Shown in pieces: positions 20,786-30,119 of a stretch of 64,000 nt of DNA (positions are counted from its first letter, which is position 1; each line of letters opens with the position of its first letter). Location: the NCBI GenBank assembly GCA_050248715.1, contig JBFWRV010000023.1:17043-81042 (forward strand), read 5' to 3'. The notes below the pieces were generated by a model. The model made no database searches, had not been told where the DNA came from, and saw only the letters and a program-made list of their open reading frames with translations. This DNA is from AWTP1-13 sp050248715 (GTDB taxonomy: Bacteria; Pseudomonadota; Alphaproteobacteria; Rhizobiales; Hyphomicrobiaceae). Both the position numbers and the translations under genes were made by a program.

Positions 20786-23551
20786 CTACTCGCCGGAGAA
20801 GCGGCGCTGCCACCAGCCCTTGCGCGCGGGCTGCTGCGGCTCATCGCGCGGGGGTTCGGGCGCGTACTCTGCGGCGTGGACAGGCTCCCGCGCCTGCTCC
20901 GGTGCTGGAGAACTTGCCGGCGCCGATGCCGCCGGCTCCTCGGCTCGGGGCTCGCGTTCCTGTGACGGCTGTTCCGGAGCCCTGGCGGCAGGCTCCGCAC
21001 GCTCCACCGGTGCCGCATAACGCGGTTCCTGCCACTGATCGGACCGCTCTTCGGGGGGTGCCTCTGTCGATCGCGCCGGCTCGTCGTGCGCAGCCTGAGG
21101 CGCGTTGCCGTCCGCGTGGAGATGCGCCGAGCCCGGCTCGGCGCCGTTGAGCCCCGTGCCGCCTTCGGCCGCGAGATCGTCGCCGTCCTCGCGCGGCGTG
21201 CCATCCCGATCGCGACCGCGCCGGCCGCCCCTGCGGCCGCGCCGCCGGCGCCGGCCGCGCCGCTCCTCGCGTCCTTCGTCCTCGTGCCCTACCGAAGGTT
21301 GTTCGCCAAGGCCCGCGGGCTCGTCGAGGTCCTCCGCCGCAGGGGGCTCGGTGGCGTAGGCTGCATCGTCGGAGGCCGTCTCGGCGTGCTCGCCGTTGCC
21401 GGCGCGGCGTTCCCGATGCTCGTGCCGGTCCTCGGGGCGATCCTCGCGCCGGCCGCGCCGCCGCCGCCGCCGGCCGCGCCGTCCGGACTCGCGCTCTGCA
21501 GGCTCGGAAGCAGGTTGTGCGGCTTCCTCGTCCGCCTCCTCCTCGCTCTCCTGGCCTTCGAAGCCCCACTCCATGTTGACGACGTTGCCGCTGCGGTCGG
21601 GCTGTCTCTGCGGGGCGGGGCGTGCGGCGGCGCGCTCGATGGCGAAGTTGGCTCCTTGCATGCGGTCGGACGCCTGCACGGAGATGGTGATGCCGTAACG
21701 GCTCTCCATGTCGGTAACGAACGTGCGCTTGTTGTTGAGGATGTAGAGCGCGACATCGGCGGTGGTCACCGCCGTCAGGGAGTTGCGCGCGTCGCGCAGC
21801 AGCTGATCCTCCAACGCTCTCAGGACGGCGAGCGCGACCGACTCCACGGAGCGGACGATGCCGGTGCCCTGGCAGTGCGGACATTGCGAGGTCGAGCCCT
21901 CGAGCACGCCCGTGCGCAGCCGCTGGCGCGACATCTCGAGCAGCCCGAAGTGGCTGATCCTGCCGACCTGGATGCGGGCCCGGTCGTGACGCAGCGCATC
22001 CTTCAGCCGGTTCTCGACCTTGCGGTTGTTGCGGCGCTCCTCCATGTCGATGAAGTCGATGACGATGAGGCCGGCAAGGTCGCGAAGCTTGAGCTGGCGG
22101 GCGATCTCCTCGGCGGCTTCCAGATTGGTGTTGAGCGCCGTCTCCTCGATGGAGAACTCGCGCGTCGCCTTGCCGGAGTTGACGTCGATCGAGACGAGGG
22201 CCTCGGTCTGGTTGATGACGAGATAGCCGCCCGAGCGCAGCGTCACATAGGGACTGAACATGGCGTTCAGCTGGCGCTCGATCTGGAAGCGCGCGAACAG
22301 TGGCTCGGGTTCGTCGTAGCGGATGACGTTCTTGGCCTGGCTCGGCGACAGCATCTTCATGAAGTCGGAAGCCTCGCTGTAGGCTCCGTCGCCGGCGACC
22401 AGGATGTCTTCGATGTCCTTGGAGTAGAGGTCGCGGATCGAGCGCTTGATCAGGTTGCCTTCTTCGTAGACGAGGCACGGCGCGGTCGACTGCAGGGTCA
22501 TGTCGCGCACGTTCTCCCACAGGCGTATCTCGTACTCGAAGTCGCGCTTGATCTCCTGCTTGGTGCGGGCGGCGCCGGCCGTGCGGATGATCAGGCCCAT
22601 GCCCTCCGGCACCTCGAGGTCCTGGGCGATGGTCTTGAGCCGCTTCCTGTCCTGCGGATTGGTGATCTTGCGCGAAATTCCGCCGCCGCGGCCCGTATTC
22701 GGCATCAGCACGGTGTAGCGGCCGGCAAGCGAAAGGTAGGTGGTCAGTGCCGCGCCCTTGCTGCCGCGCTCCTCCTTCACGACCTGAACCAGGATGATCT
22801 GGCGGCGCTTGATCACCTCCTGGATCTTGTAGGAGCGCATCCGCCGGCGCGGGCGCTCGGGAACCTCCTCCAAAGCATCCTCGGAGCCGACCTGCTCGAC
22901 GCTGGTCAGCGTCTCGGGGGCTTCCACCTGATCGCCCGAGATTTCCTCGACGTGGCCTTGGCCTTCGCCGGCGGGGGTGTCGGCGGGTTGCTCGGCGCCG
23001 TTCGCGAATGACGGGGAGTCAGCCTGCTGTGAGGCCGCAGGCTCGGCATCGCTGGCAACTTCGAGCACCGGCTCGGAGCGCATCTCGTCGCGGTGGGAGG
23101 CCTGAGCCGGCACCGCCTCGTGTGGCTCGGCCTCGGTGGGCGCTTCTGGGTGCAGGTCGGGGGAAGGAAGCTCGATCTCAATGCCGTCGTCGGCGACCTG
23201 CCCACGCACCTCGGCGGCTTCCGCGCGGGCGTCGGCCTCGGCTTCCGCTTCGGCCTCGGCTTCCGCCTCCTCAGCCAGCAGCGCCTGACGGTCGGCGACG
23301 GGGATCTGGTAGTAGTCGGGATGGATTTCGCTGAAGGCCAGGAAGCCGTGCCGGTTGCCGCCGTAGTCGACGAAGGCCGCCTGCAGCGACGGCTCTACAC
23401 GGGTTACCTTTGCAAGATAGATATTGCCGCGCAGCGGCTTGCGCGCGGCTGACTCGTAGTCGAACTCCTCTACCCGGCCGTTCCGCAGCACCACCACCCG
23501 GGTTTCCTCCGGGTGGGTGGCGTCGATGAGCATTTTGTTGCTTTTGTCCAT
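20786..23551 (-). CDS. rne: Ribonuclease E
   Basis: A 921-residue endoribonuclease, the scaffold of the RNA degradosome, for mRNA decay and rRNA/tRNA processing. Order: N-terminal S1 domain starting NKMLIDATHPEETRVVV, interrupted by a long acidic insertion (from about residue 70; EAEAEAEAEAEADARAEA) as in other alphaproteobacteria; the S1 remainder and 5' sensor; the catalytic DNase I-like part with SIDVNSGKATREFSIEETALNTN and GLIVIDFIDMEER; the zinc link CPHCQGTG; and a long disordered, Arg-rich C-terminal region with RNA-binding patches (RRGRRRRRRGRRE and RRGRRRRRGRRGGRRGRDRDG). The ATG before MDKSNKMLID was chosen. It is preceded by a leader longer than 490 bases, consistent with self-control of rne mRNA seen in other bacteria. 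Confidence 0.97.
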   Translation of the reverse strand: MDKSNKMLIDATHPEETRVVVLRNGRVEEFDYESAARKPLRGNIYLAKVTRVEPSLQAAFVDYGGNRHGFLAFSEIHPDYYQIPVADRQALLAEEAEAEAEAEAEADARAEAAEVRGQVADDGIEIELPSPDLHPEAPTEAEPHEAVPAQASHRDEMRSEPVLEVASDAEPAASQQADSPSFANGAEQPADTPAGEGQGHVEEISGDQVEAPETLTSVEQVGSEDALEEVPERPRRRMRSYKIQEVIKRRQIILVQVVKEERGSKGAALTTYLSLAGRYTVLMPNTGRGGGISRKITNPQDRKRLKTIAQDLEVPEGMGLIIRTAGAARTKQEIKRDFEYEIRLWENVRDMTLQSTAPCLVYEEGNLIKRSIRDLYSKDIEDILVAGDGAYSEASDFMKMLSPSQAKNVIRYDEPEPLFARFQIERQLNAMFSPYVTLRSGGYLVINQTEALVSIDVNSGKATREFSIEETALNTNLEAAEEIARQLKLRDLAGLIVIDFIDMEERRNNRKVENRLKDALRHDRARIQVGRISHFGLLEMSRQRLRTGVLEGSTSQCPHCQGTGIVRSVESVALAVLRALEDQLLRDARNSLTAVTTADVALYILNNKRTFVTDMESRYGITISVQASDRMQGANFAIERAAARPAPQRQPDRSGNVVNMEWGFEGQESEEEADEEAAQPASEPAERESGRRGRRRRRRGRREDRPEDRHEHRERRAGNGEHAETASDDAAYATEPPAAEDLDEPAGLGEQPSVGHEDEGREERRGRRRRRGRRGGRRGRDRDGTPREDGDDLAAEGGTGLNGAEPGSAHLHADGNAPQAAHDEPARSTEAPPEERSDQWQEPRYAAPVERAEPAARAPEQPSQEREPRAEEPAASAPASSPAPEQAREPVHAAEYAPEPPRDEPQQPARKGWWQRRFSGE

Positions 23552-24341
23552 GTGATTGGGTCCCTGGCGCCGAGCAGGCCGGCTGGCCGCCGGCCTCGGA
23601 CAGGCTCCGTTGGGAGGCTGCCGCTCGTTACTGCGCCAATGTTGGTTGCTGTGCTCGGACTCTGGCGGTTGAGGATGCGTCCGGCCGCCCGCAGGTGGCG
23701 GGACGCCGATGCGGCGACCCAAGCAGGCCGGCTGCCGGACTGTAGAACAGTCCGCAGTGCGTCGCATTCTTCCCCGTATACTGAATAAATTGCCGCCATG
23801 ATCCACTCTTGGTGCGGGGCCGGCGAGCACGGCATGCTCGGGCCCCTCGTTGCATGCCCGGATCGCGGGCAAACCTGGCACTTCCTTCGCGGCGTTTGTT
23901 GGCCGCTCGAAGCGATTTTCTCCGTTGCTGCGAGGGCGGCGCTTTCCGTGTGAAGCCGCGCCTCAAGAATTGAGCGAAACTACAGGTAGTCCCCCTCGTT
24001 GCTGGCGCCGCGAAGGGGGCGGTCATCGCGCTTCGTTCTCATCGAGACGAGCCGCCGCATCGGAAGCCAGGAAGGCCCGCGCATCCTGCATGCTGCTCGG
24101 GCGGCGAGCGTAGCGCTCCGGGCCCAAATCGCACGCTCCGACGGGCATCGCCGGATGACGCATACGACGGTAAGCGACGGAATCTTCTAGGCCCTGATCC
24201 CCTCTGTGGCAAGAAAGTTTTGTTGGAGGTCCTACCGACTGGCAGCCCTTGATCTAACCACCGATTCGGCAAACAAGTTATGAAGATGGTCAAGCGGCAG
24301 CCGAGGCTGCGATGCGAGGGGATCAGGCTATCGGAGGGGTA
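23552..24341. other. Long intergenic region between divergent rne and amiC
   Basis: 790 bases with no convincing gene. The half next to rne is likely its 5' untranslated leader, which in other bacteria is the target of RNase E autoregulation. The part from about 24180 to 24290 is AT-richer and probably holds the amiC promoter, with a conserved-looking inverted repeat just before the amiC start. Short open frames exist but have no ribosome binding sites. Confidence 0.5.
24193..24327 (+). promoter_or_regulatory. Leader inverted repeat before amiC
   Basis: CCTGATCCCCTC (24193-24204) and GAGGGGATCAGG (24316-24327) are perfect 12-base inverted copies. The right arm ends five bases before the amiC ribosome binding site (24333-24339). 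A second hairpin, GCAGCC GA GGCTGC (24297-24310), lies just inside. The structure could govern translation or termination in the leader; this is inference. Confidence 0.4.
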
Positions 24342-25730
24342 ATGGTGCGTCGCGACCGGGGCTGGCTCAGGGGTCTGTGCGCGCTTCTCTGCGCCGCGGG
24401 GCTGGTGATGCCGGACGCGGCCTGGGCCCAGACCGAGATCCGCAAGAGCCGTCCCGGCCAGCCCTCGGGGAGCAGCCAGCCGCCGTCCCCCGCCCCCGCA
24501 GCTGCTGCAGAGAAGAAAGGACAGGCGCCCACACCGCCGGCCGAGACCGCGCCGGGCGGCTGGGCCGCGGACGTCGCCGATCAGCCGGTGATAGCCACGG
24601 TGGCCGAGTTGACCGGCGACGACGCGCGCACACGCTTCTCCATCATCCTTACGGGAAAGGTGCCGTTCCAGCACTTCACGCTGGCCGACCCCTATCGCAT
24701 CATCGTCGATGTACCCGACGTCACCTTTCGGTTGCCGAAAGATGCGGGCCAGCGCGGCCGCGGCCTCGTCCAAGCCTACCGTTACGGCCTGTTCGCGGCG
24801 GGCAAGTCACGCATCGTGATCGACGCCACAGGTCCGGTGCGTGTCGAGAACGCGGCCGTGACGAGCCGGCCGGGCTCCCTGATCGCGCGGCTGAACCTCG
24901 ATATCGTCCCCACCGACCGGGCGACCTTCCTGGCCAAGCTGAAGCCGCCCAGTCCGGCGCCGGGCCCCCAGCGGGCGCCGGATCACGAGGAGCCCTCCGG
25001 CCCCGCCGCGGCGCCCAAGCCGACGGCGCGCCCGGTGATCGTGATCGACGCCGGCCACGGCGGGGTCGATCCCGGGGCCGCTGCCGGGGAGGTGCTGGAG
25101 AAGGACGTCGTGCTGGCCGTCGCCCGGCACCTCAAGACCGTACTTTCGGTGAAGAAGCGCTACGACGTGCAGATGACCCGCTCCTCCGACGTGTTCGTGT
25201 CCCTCGACAAGCGGCTCGCCTTCTCGCGTGCGAAGGCTGCCAGCCTTTTCATCTCCATCCACGCCGATTCGGTTGGGGCGCAGGAATTCGCGCAGAACGT
25301 GCGCGGCGCCACTGCCTACACGCTGTCGGAACAGGCCTCGAGCCGTCAGGCGCAGCTTCTCGCCGAGAAGGAGAACCGTGCGGACATTCTAGCCGGCGCG
25401 GAAAGCGGCAGCGAGGAGGAGACGGATCAGGTCAAGAGCATCCTGATCGATCTCATGCGGCGGGAGACGGCGAATTTCTCGACCGACTTGCGCGGTCGCC
25501 TGCTGACCCATCTCCGGCGCAAGATTGCGCTTTCACGTGACCCGGCGCGATCGGCAGCGTTCAAGGTGCTCAAGCAACCGCAGTGCCCGTCCGTGCTGAT
25601 CGAGCTCGGCTACATGAGCAACGCGCAGGATGCCAAGCTGCTCTCCTCACCCGATTGGCAGCGCCAGGTGGCCATTTCCATCGCCGCTGCCGTCGACGAG
25701 TACTTCGCCAAGCGCGTCGCGCGCAACTGA
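24342..25730 (+). CDS. amiC: N-acetylmuramoyl-L-alanine amidase, AMIN + Amidase_3
   Basis: A 462-residue periplasmic cell-wall amidase that cuts the bond between N-acetylmuramic acid and L-alanine, needed for daughter-cell separation. Signal peptide (about 1-29, ending DAAWA), a Pro-rich linker, an AMIN targeting domain (about 75-190, TRFSIILTGKVPFQHF...YRIIVDVPDV), and the zinc amidase domain with VIVIDAGHGGVDPGA, FISIHADS and VLIELGYMSN. The start is the ATG after GGAGGGG. The next gene is a class A penicillin-binding protein on the same strand, the common order in this group. Confidence 0.96.
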   Translation: MVRRDRGWLRGLCALLCAAGLVMPDAAWAQTEIRKSRPGQPSGSSQPPSPAPAAAAEKKGQAPTPPAETAPGGWAADVADQPVIATVAELTGDDARTRFSIILTGKVPFQHFTLADPYRIIVDVPDVTFRLPKDAGQRGRGLVQAYRYGLFAAGKSRIVIDATGPVRVENAAVTSRPGSLIARLNLDIVPTDRATFLAKLKPPSPAPGPQRAPDHEEPSGPAAAPKPTARPVIVIDAGHGGVDPGAAAGEVLEKDVVLAVARHLKTVLSVKKRYDVQMTRSSDVFVSLDKRLAFSRAKAASLFISIHADSVGAQEFAQNVRGATAYTLSEQASSRQAQLLAEKENRADILAGAESGSEEETDQVKSILIDLMRRETANFSTDLRGRLLTHLRRKIALSRDPARSAAFKVLKQPQCPSVLIELGYMSNAQDAKLLSSPDWQRQVAISIAAAVDEYFAKRVARN

Positions 25731-25898
25731 TGCCGATGCGCCCGCGCCATCAACCCTGTTGAATGCGGTGGAGAATCCGGCCTCATGCCGCCACATTCCA
25801 TGCTATGGTGCGCCGGTCTCACACGCAGGTGTCGCGTCAGCACGGCACAAGCGCACCACGCGTCGGCGTGAACGCGAAGGAAGCGGCGGAATACACAG

Positions 25899-28463
25899 AT
25901 GAGGCCCCAGCCGATCCTACCCCCGCCCCAGGCGCCCAGGAAGCGCCGACGGAGGCGTAGCTGGCTGCTGGGCCTGCTGGGGTTCGGCTTTGCCTCGGGC
26001 GTGCTCTTGTTCGCGGTGGCAGCGGGCGTCGTGGGGTTCTTCGTGTGGAAGGCCTCGCGCGACCTGCCCGACTACGAAAGCCTTGCCAAATACGAGCCGC
26101 CCGTCATGACGCGCATTCACGCGCACGACGGCAGCCTGATGGCCGAGTATGCGCGCGAGCGGCGCATCTTCGTGCCGATCAACGTGATACCCAAGCGGGT
26201 CATCGCCGCCTACCTGTCGGCGGAAGACAAGCGCTTCTATGAGCACGGCGGCCTGGACTTCACGGGCATTGGCCGCGCCGCCTACAAGTTCATCTCCAAC
26301 GTGGTCAACCGGTCCGCCCGGCGCACCGAGGGCGCCTCCACCATCACCCAGCAGGTGGCGAAGAACTTCCTGCTGACCAGCGACCGCACGCTCGAGCGCA
26401 AGCTCAAGGAGGCGATTCTCGCCATCCGCATCGAGCGCGCCTACTCCAAGGACAAGATCCTCGAGCTCTATCTCAACGAGATCTACCTCGGCATGGGCTC
26501 CTATGGGGTGGCCGCGGCGGCTCTCAACTACTTCAGCAAGGAGCTGAGCGATCTCGATATCGAGGAGGTGGCCTACCTCGCGGCGCTGCCCAAGGCGCCC
26601 AACAATTATCATCCCTTCCGCAGGACGAAGGAAGCCACGATCCGGCGCAATTGGATCATCGACCAGATGACCGAGACCGGAGCCATCACTGCCGAGGAGG
26701 GAAAGACGGCGAAGGCCAAGCCCCTCAAGGTCGCGATCCGCCCGCTCGGAACGCAGATTTATGCGGCCGACTACTTTGCCGAGGACGTGCGCCGCACCCT
26801 CGTCAACAACTTCGGCGAGGACGGCCTTTACGGCCATGCCGAGCGCTCGGCGACCGGCGACGGGCGCATCAACGGCGGGTTGTCCGTGCGCACCACGCTC
26901 GACCCCAAGCTGCAGCGCATGGCGCGCAAGGCGCTCATCGATGGCCTCGTCACCTTCGACCGCGAGAAGGGTTGGCGCGGCGCGGTGCAGAAGATCGACA
27001 TCGCCGGCGATTGGGGCGCCGCGCTGATGGCCATCGAGATTCCCGGCGATCTGGCGCCATGGCGACTCGGCGTCGTGCTCGAAGCACAGCGCACCAAGGC
27101 CGTGGTTGGCCTGAAGCCCGCCAAGCAGGCCGACGGCAATCTCGTGGCGGACCGCGAGGCCGTCGAGATTCCCTACGACGAGGTCAAGTGGGCGCGCACC
27201 AATCGCGGCACGCCGAGGGTCGTCACCGACGTCCTGGCCGTGGGCGATGTGATCTGGGTGGCGCCCAAGGACCACGCGAAGCCCACGGGCGTGTGGTCGC
27301 TGATGCAGATTCCCGAAGTCGGCGGCGGTCTCGTCGCCATGGATCCGCATACCGGCCGCGTGCACGCCGTGGTCGGCGGCTTCTCCTTCGCGGCGAGCCA
27401 GTTCGACCGCGCCCTGCAGGCCAAGCGCCAGCCCGGGTCCTCGTTCAAGCCGCTGGTCTACACGGCCGCTCTCGACAACGGCTATAAGCCGACCAGCATC
27501 GTGCTCGACGCGCCCATCGAGGTCGACCAGGGTCCCGGCAAGGAGATCTGGCAGCCCAAAAACTACGACGGTTCCTCCGCGTTCGGTCCCTCGACACTGC
27601 GGCTCGGCATCGAGAAGTCCCGCAACCAGATGACGGTGCGCCTGGCGCAGGACATGGGCATGCCGCTCATCGTGGAGTACGCCAAGCGCTTCGGCGCTTA
27701 CGATGACCTGCTGCCGGTGCTCGCCATGTCGCTCGGCGCCGGCGAAACGACGCTGCTGCGCATGTGCACGGCCTACTCGGTTCTGGCCAACGGCGGCAAG
27801 CAGGTACATGCAACCCTGATCGACCGCATCCAGGACCGCTGGGGCCACACCATCTGGCGCCACGACAAGCGCGAGTGCACGGGCTGCAAGGCGGATGCCT
27901 GGCAGGGGCAACCGGAGCCCGTGCTCGCCGACGATCGCAAGCAGATCATCGATCCGCACTCCGCCTATCAGATGACGTCGATGATGGAGGGGGTGGTGCA
28001 GCGCGGCACGGCGACCATCATCAGCAAGATGCTCCCCAATGTGCCGGTGGCCGGAAAGACCGGCACCACCAACGACGAGAAGGATGCCTGGTTCATCGGC
28101 TACACACCCGACCTCGTCGTGGGCGTGTTCGTCGGCTACGACACGCCGCGTCACCTGGGGAAAGGCATGACCGGCGGTCACGTGGCCGCGCCGATCTTCG
28201 GCAACTTCCTCAAGCTGGCCCTTGCCGACAAGAAGGCCGTGCCGTTCCGCATTCCGCCCGGCATCAATCTCGTCCGCGTCAGCCTGCGCACAGGTCTCAG
28301 GGCGCACGGCGGCGAGCCCGACACGGTGCTGGAGGCCTTCAAGCCGCACGAGATGCCCGACGACGCCTACTCGGTCATCGGCTTCACCGACGAGCGCGGG
28401 GGCTTCTTCACGGGCGACCAGCATGGGGACCAGCCGGCTCCGCGCCGCAGCGGTTTGTATTGA
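25899..28463 (+). CDS. mrcA: Penicillin-binding protein 1A, bifunctional
   Basis: An 854-residue class A penicillin-binding protein that polymerises and cross-links peptidoglycan. Short basic cytoplasmic tail (RKRRRRRSW), one membrane segment (about 22-50), a GT51 glycosyltransferase domain with SAEDKRFYEHGG, EGASTITQQVAKN and ELYLNEIYLGMGSYGV, then an OB-like insertion and the transpeptidase domain with the active-site serine in PGSSFKPLVY, the SRN motif (EKSRNQMT) and KTGTTN. The C-terminal tail is short and disordered. Full length. Downstream of amiC. Confidence 0.97.
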   Translation: MRPQPILPPPQAPRKRRRRRSWLLGLLGFGFASGVLLFAVAAGVVGFFVWKASRDLPDYESLAKYEPPVMTRIHAHDGSLMAEYARERRIFVPINVIPKRVIAAYLSAEDKRFYEHGGLDFTGIGRAAYKFISNVVNRSARRTEGASTITQQVAKNFLLTSDRTLERKLKEAILAIRIERAYSKDKILELYLNEIYLGMGSYGVAAAALNYFSKELSDLDIEEVAYLAALPKAPNNYHPFRRTKEATIRRNWIIDQMTETGAITAEEGKTAKAKPLKVAIRPLGTQIYAADYFAEDVRRTLVNNFGEDGLYGHAERSATGDGRINGGLSVRTTLDPKLQRMARKALIDGLVTFDREKGWRGAVQKIDIAGDWGAALMAIEIPGDLAPWRLGVVLEAQRTKAVVGLKPAKQADGNLVADREAVEIPYDEVKWARTNRGTPRVVTDVLAVGDVIWVAPKDHAKPTGVWSLMQIPEVGGGLVAMDPHTGRVHAVVGGFSFAASQFDRALQAKRQPGSSFKPLVYTAALDNGYKPTSIVLDAPIEVDQGPGKEIWQPKNYDGSSAFGPSTLRLGIEKSRNQMTVRLAQDMGMPLIVEYAKRFGAYDDLLPVLAMSLGAGETTLLRMCTAYSVLANGGKQVHATLIDRIQDRWGHTIWRHDKRECTGCKADAWQGQPEPVLADDRKQIIDPHSAYQMTSMMEGVVQRGTATIISKMLPNVPVAGKTGTTNDEKDAWFIGYTPDLVVGVFVGYDTPRHLGKGMTGGHVAAPIFGNFLKLALADKKAVPFRIPPGINLVRVSLRTGLRAHGGEPDTVLEAFKPHEMPDDAYSVIGFTDERGGFFTGDQHGDQPAPRRSGLY

Positions 28464-28524
28464 CGTTCCGGCGCGCCGCCGGGCGTGCACACGCCCCTAA
28501 CCGGGCCCGGCCTACGCGCCCTCC

Positions 28525-28585
28525 CGCCCTGAGGCTGTCGAAGGGCGGACGGTACCGGAGCCGTGCTTCGATTGGCTCAGCACGG
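28525..28585. repeat. CTGAG-TGTCGAAGG palindromic repeat, copy 1
   Basis: CGCCCTGAGGCTGTCGAAGG followed after a short spacer by the inverse arm GTGCTTCGATTGGCTCAGCA. The same layout recurs at 28766-28828. Such elements are dispersed in many alphaproteobacterial genomes. Confidence 0.7.
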
Positions 28586-28643
28586 GGTTGGCGCAAGCTC
28601 AGCGCGGTCGGTACGCACCAGCAGGCGCATGGGCTCCGGCCTG

Positions 28644-28735
28644 GTCCCGCGCACTCGCTTCGCTCCCGCGGCGCCGGGATGACGCTCGTGGCGAGCGCGC
28701 CCTCAACGTCAGTCCGGCCGAGGCCGGAACCTAGT
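28644..28735. repeat. GGGATGACG / CCGGCCGAGGCCGGAACC repeat
   Basis: CGGCGCCGGGATGACG followed by TCCGGCCGAGGCCGGAACCT, which resembles in inverse order the element at 37943-38055. Confidence 0.5.
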
Positions 28736-28765
28736 CCACCGCGGAGCCGATGCGCGGGCGCCCCA

Positions 28766-28828
28766 GTCCTGAGCTTGTCGAAGGACGGGCCGCGCCCTCT
28801 AAGCCGCGCTTCGACGGGCTCGGCACGG
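28766..28828. repeat. CTGAG-TGTCGAAGG palindromic repeat, copy 2
   Basis: GTCCTGAGCTTGTCGAAGGA and the inverse arm GCGCTTCGACGGGCTCGGCA. Second copy of the unit at 28525-28585. Confidence 0.7.
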
Positions 28829-28860
28829 AGGCCGCAGCTTCGTTTCTGTCACCGCCGTCT

Positions 28861-28890
28861 CAGCGCAATGCGCTCCGCTTTTGCGCCCTA
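28861..28890. repeat. GCGCAATGCG repeat, half copy
   Basis: GCGCAATGCGCTCCGCTTTT plus GCGCCCTA corresponds to one arm of the repeats at 4217-4290 and 53598-53673. Confidence 0.55.
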
Positions 28891-28987
28891 GGGCGATCCG
28901 CCGAGCGCGGATCGCCATCTACACGGGCGCCCGCCGTTCCTATATGTAACAGGCCCCGAGTCCACGATTTCACCGAGGAAGCCGCCC

Positions 28988-30119
28988 ATGCGCGCCGAAG
29001 CCGAAAAGCTCGCCGAGTCGATCCGCCAGTCCCTGGCCCTGCTGCGGAGGCATCTTTGACTGGGATACGGCGGCAAGGCGGCTGGATGAGCTGAACAAGC
29101 GGGCCGAAGACCCCAACCTCTGGGGCAATCCGCAACAGGCGCAGAAGGTGATGCGCCAGCGGCAGGCACTCGAACGGTCGATTGCCGGCTACAAGAAGCT
29201 CGAGCGCGACCTCGACGATGCCGTCACCCTGATCGAACTCGGCGAGACGGAGGACGACAAGGCCTCGGTGGACGAGGGCGAGGCCAGCCTCAAGAAGTTG
29301 GCCGACGAGGCGCGTCGGCAGGAGGTGGAGGCGTTGCTGTCGGGCGAGGCCGACGGCAACGACACCTACGTCGAAGTCCACGCCGGCGCGGGAGGCACCG
29401 AGAGCCAGGACTGGGCGGAGATGCTGGCGCGCATGTACACGCGCTGGTCCGAGGATCACGACTACAAGGTCGCGCTGGTCGAGCAGAGCGCAGGCGAGGA
29501 AGCCGGCATCAAGTCGGCAACGCTGCTGATCAAGGGCGAGAGTGCCTACGGCTGGCTCAAGACCGAATCGGGCGTGCATCGCCTGGTCCGCATCTCGCCC
29601 TACGACAGCAATGCGCGCCGCCACACCTCGTTTGCGAGCGTGTGGGTCTATCCCGTCGTCGACGACAACATCGAGATCGAGATCAAGGAGAGCGACTGCC
29701 GGGTCGACACCTACCGCGCCTCGGGCGCCGGCGGGCAGCACGTCAACACGACCGACTCGGCCGTTCGCATCACGCACATCCCCACCAACATCGTGGTGGC
29801 GAGCCAGCAGGAGCGCTCCCAGATCAAGAACCGCGCCATCGCCTGGGCGATGCTCAAGTCGCGCCTCTACGAGCTGGAGTTGAAGAAGCGCGAGGAGAAG
29901 GCCAACGCCGCGGCCGCGACGAAGACCGAGATCGGCTGGGGGCACCAGATCCGCTCCTACGTGCTGCAGCCCTACCAGCTGGTGAAGGATCTGCGCACGG
30001 GCGCGCAAAGCAGCGACCCACAGAAGGTGCTCGACGGCGACATCGATCAGTTCATCGAGGCCGCGCTGGCGCAGAAAGTGTCGGGCAGCGGCCCGGCCAA
30101 GGTGGAGGACATCGACTAG
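28988..30119 (+). CDS. prfB: Peptide chain release factor 2, programmed +1 frameshift
   Basis: Release factor 2 recognises UGA and UAA stop codons. The gene is in two frames: ATG at 28988, 22 further codons to CTT (29054-29056), then an in-frame TGA (29057-29059). Skipping the T at 29057 continues as GAC TGG GAT and runs to 30119, giving about 376 residues. The context GGAGG CAT CTT TGA C is the classic autoregulatory frameshift site, with its internal Shine-Dalgarno three bases before CTT. The GGQ motif (SGAGGQHVNTTDSAVR) and the codon-recognition segment are present; the latter reads SPY rather than the SPF of E. coli, as I recall for other alphaproteobacteria. When RF2 is scarce, TGA is read slowly and more frameshifting makes more RF2. 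Confidence 0.97.
29041..29060 (+). promoter_or_regulatory. prfB programmed +1 frameshift site
   Basis: GCTGCGGAGGCATCTTTGAC: internal Shine-Dalgarno (GGAGG), three-base spacer, CTT slippery codon, TGA stop and C, matching the conserved RF2 frameshift signal. Confidence 0.95.

Larger units (their letters stand above)
28464..28987. other. Repeat-rich intergenic region upstream of prfB
   Basis: 524 bases with no gene. It is filled by palindromic repeats: two units with CTGAG..TGTCGAAGG arms, a pair of GCCGGGATGACG / CCGGCCGAGGCCGGAACCTAG arms, and a half copy of the GCGCAATGCG repeat. The prfB promoter must lie in the last part or within the repeats. Confidence 0.6.

Noticed and set aside
23222..23281. 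The repetitive Glu/Ala codons in rne as a possible unstable repeat or frameshift
   Set aside because: The acidic insertion in the S1 domain is a known feature of alphaproteobacterial RNase E, and the frame stays intact through it.
25917..28490. An 857-codon open frame antisense to the penicillin-binding protein gene
   Set aside because: Same high-GC shadow effect; the plus-strand protein has all expected catalytic motifs. Similar shadows at 14025-15482, 21086-23011, 42954-44432, 57853-59562 and 59453-61357 were dropped for the same reason.
29581..29620. SPY instead of SPF in the stop-codon recognition segment of RF2
   Set aside because: From memory of the family this variant is normal in alphaproteobacteria, so it is not evidence of altered stop-codon reading.
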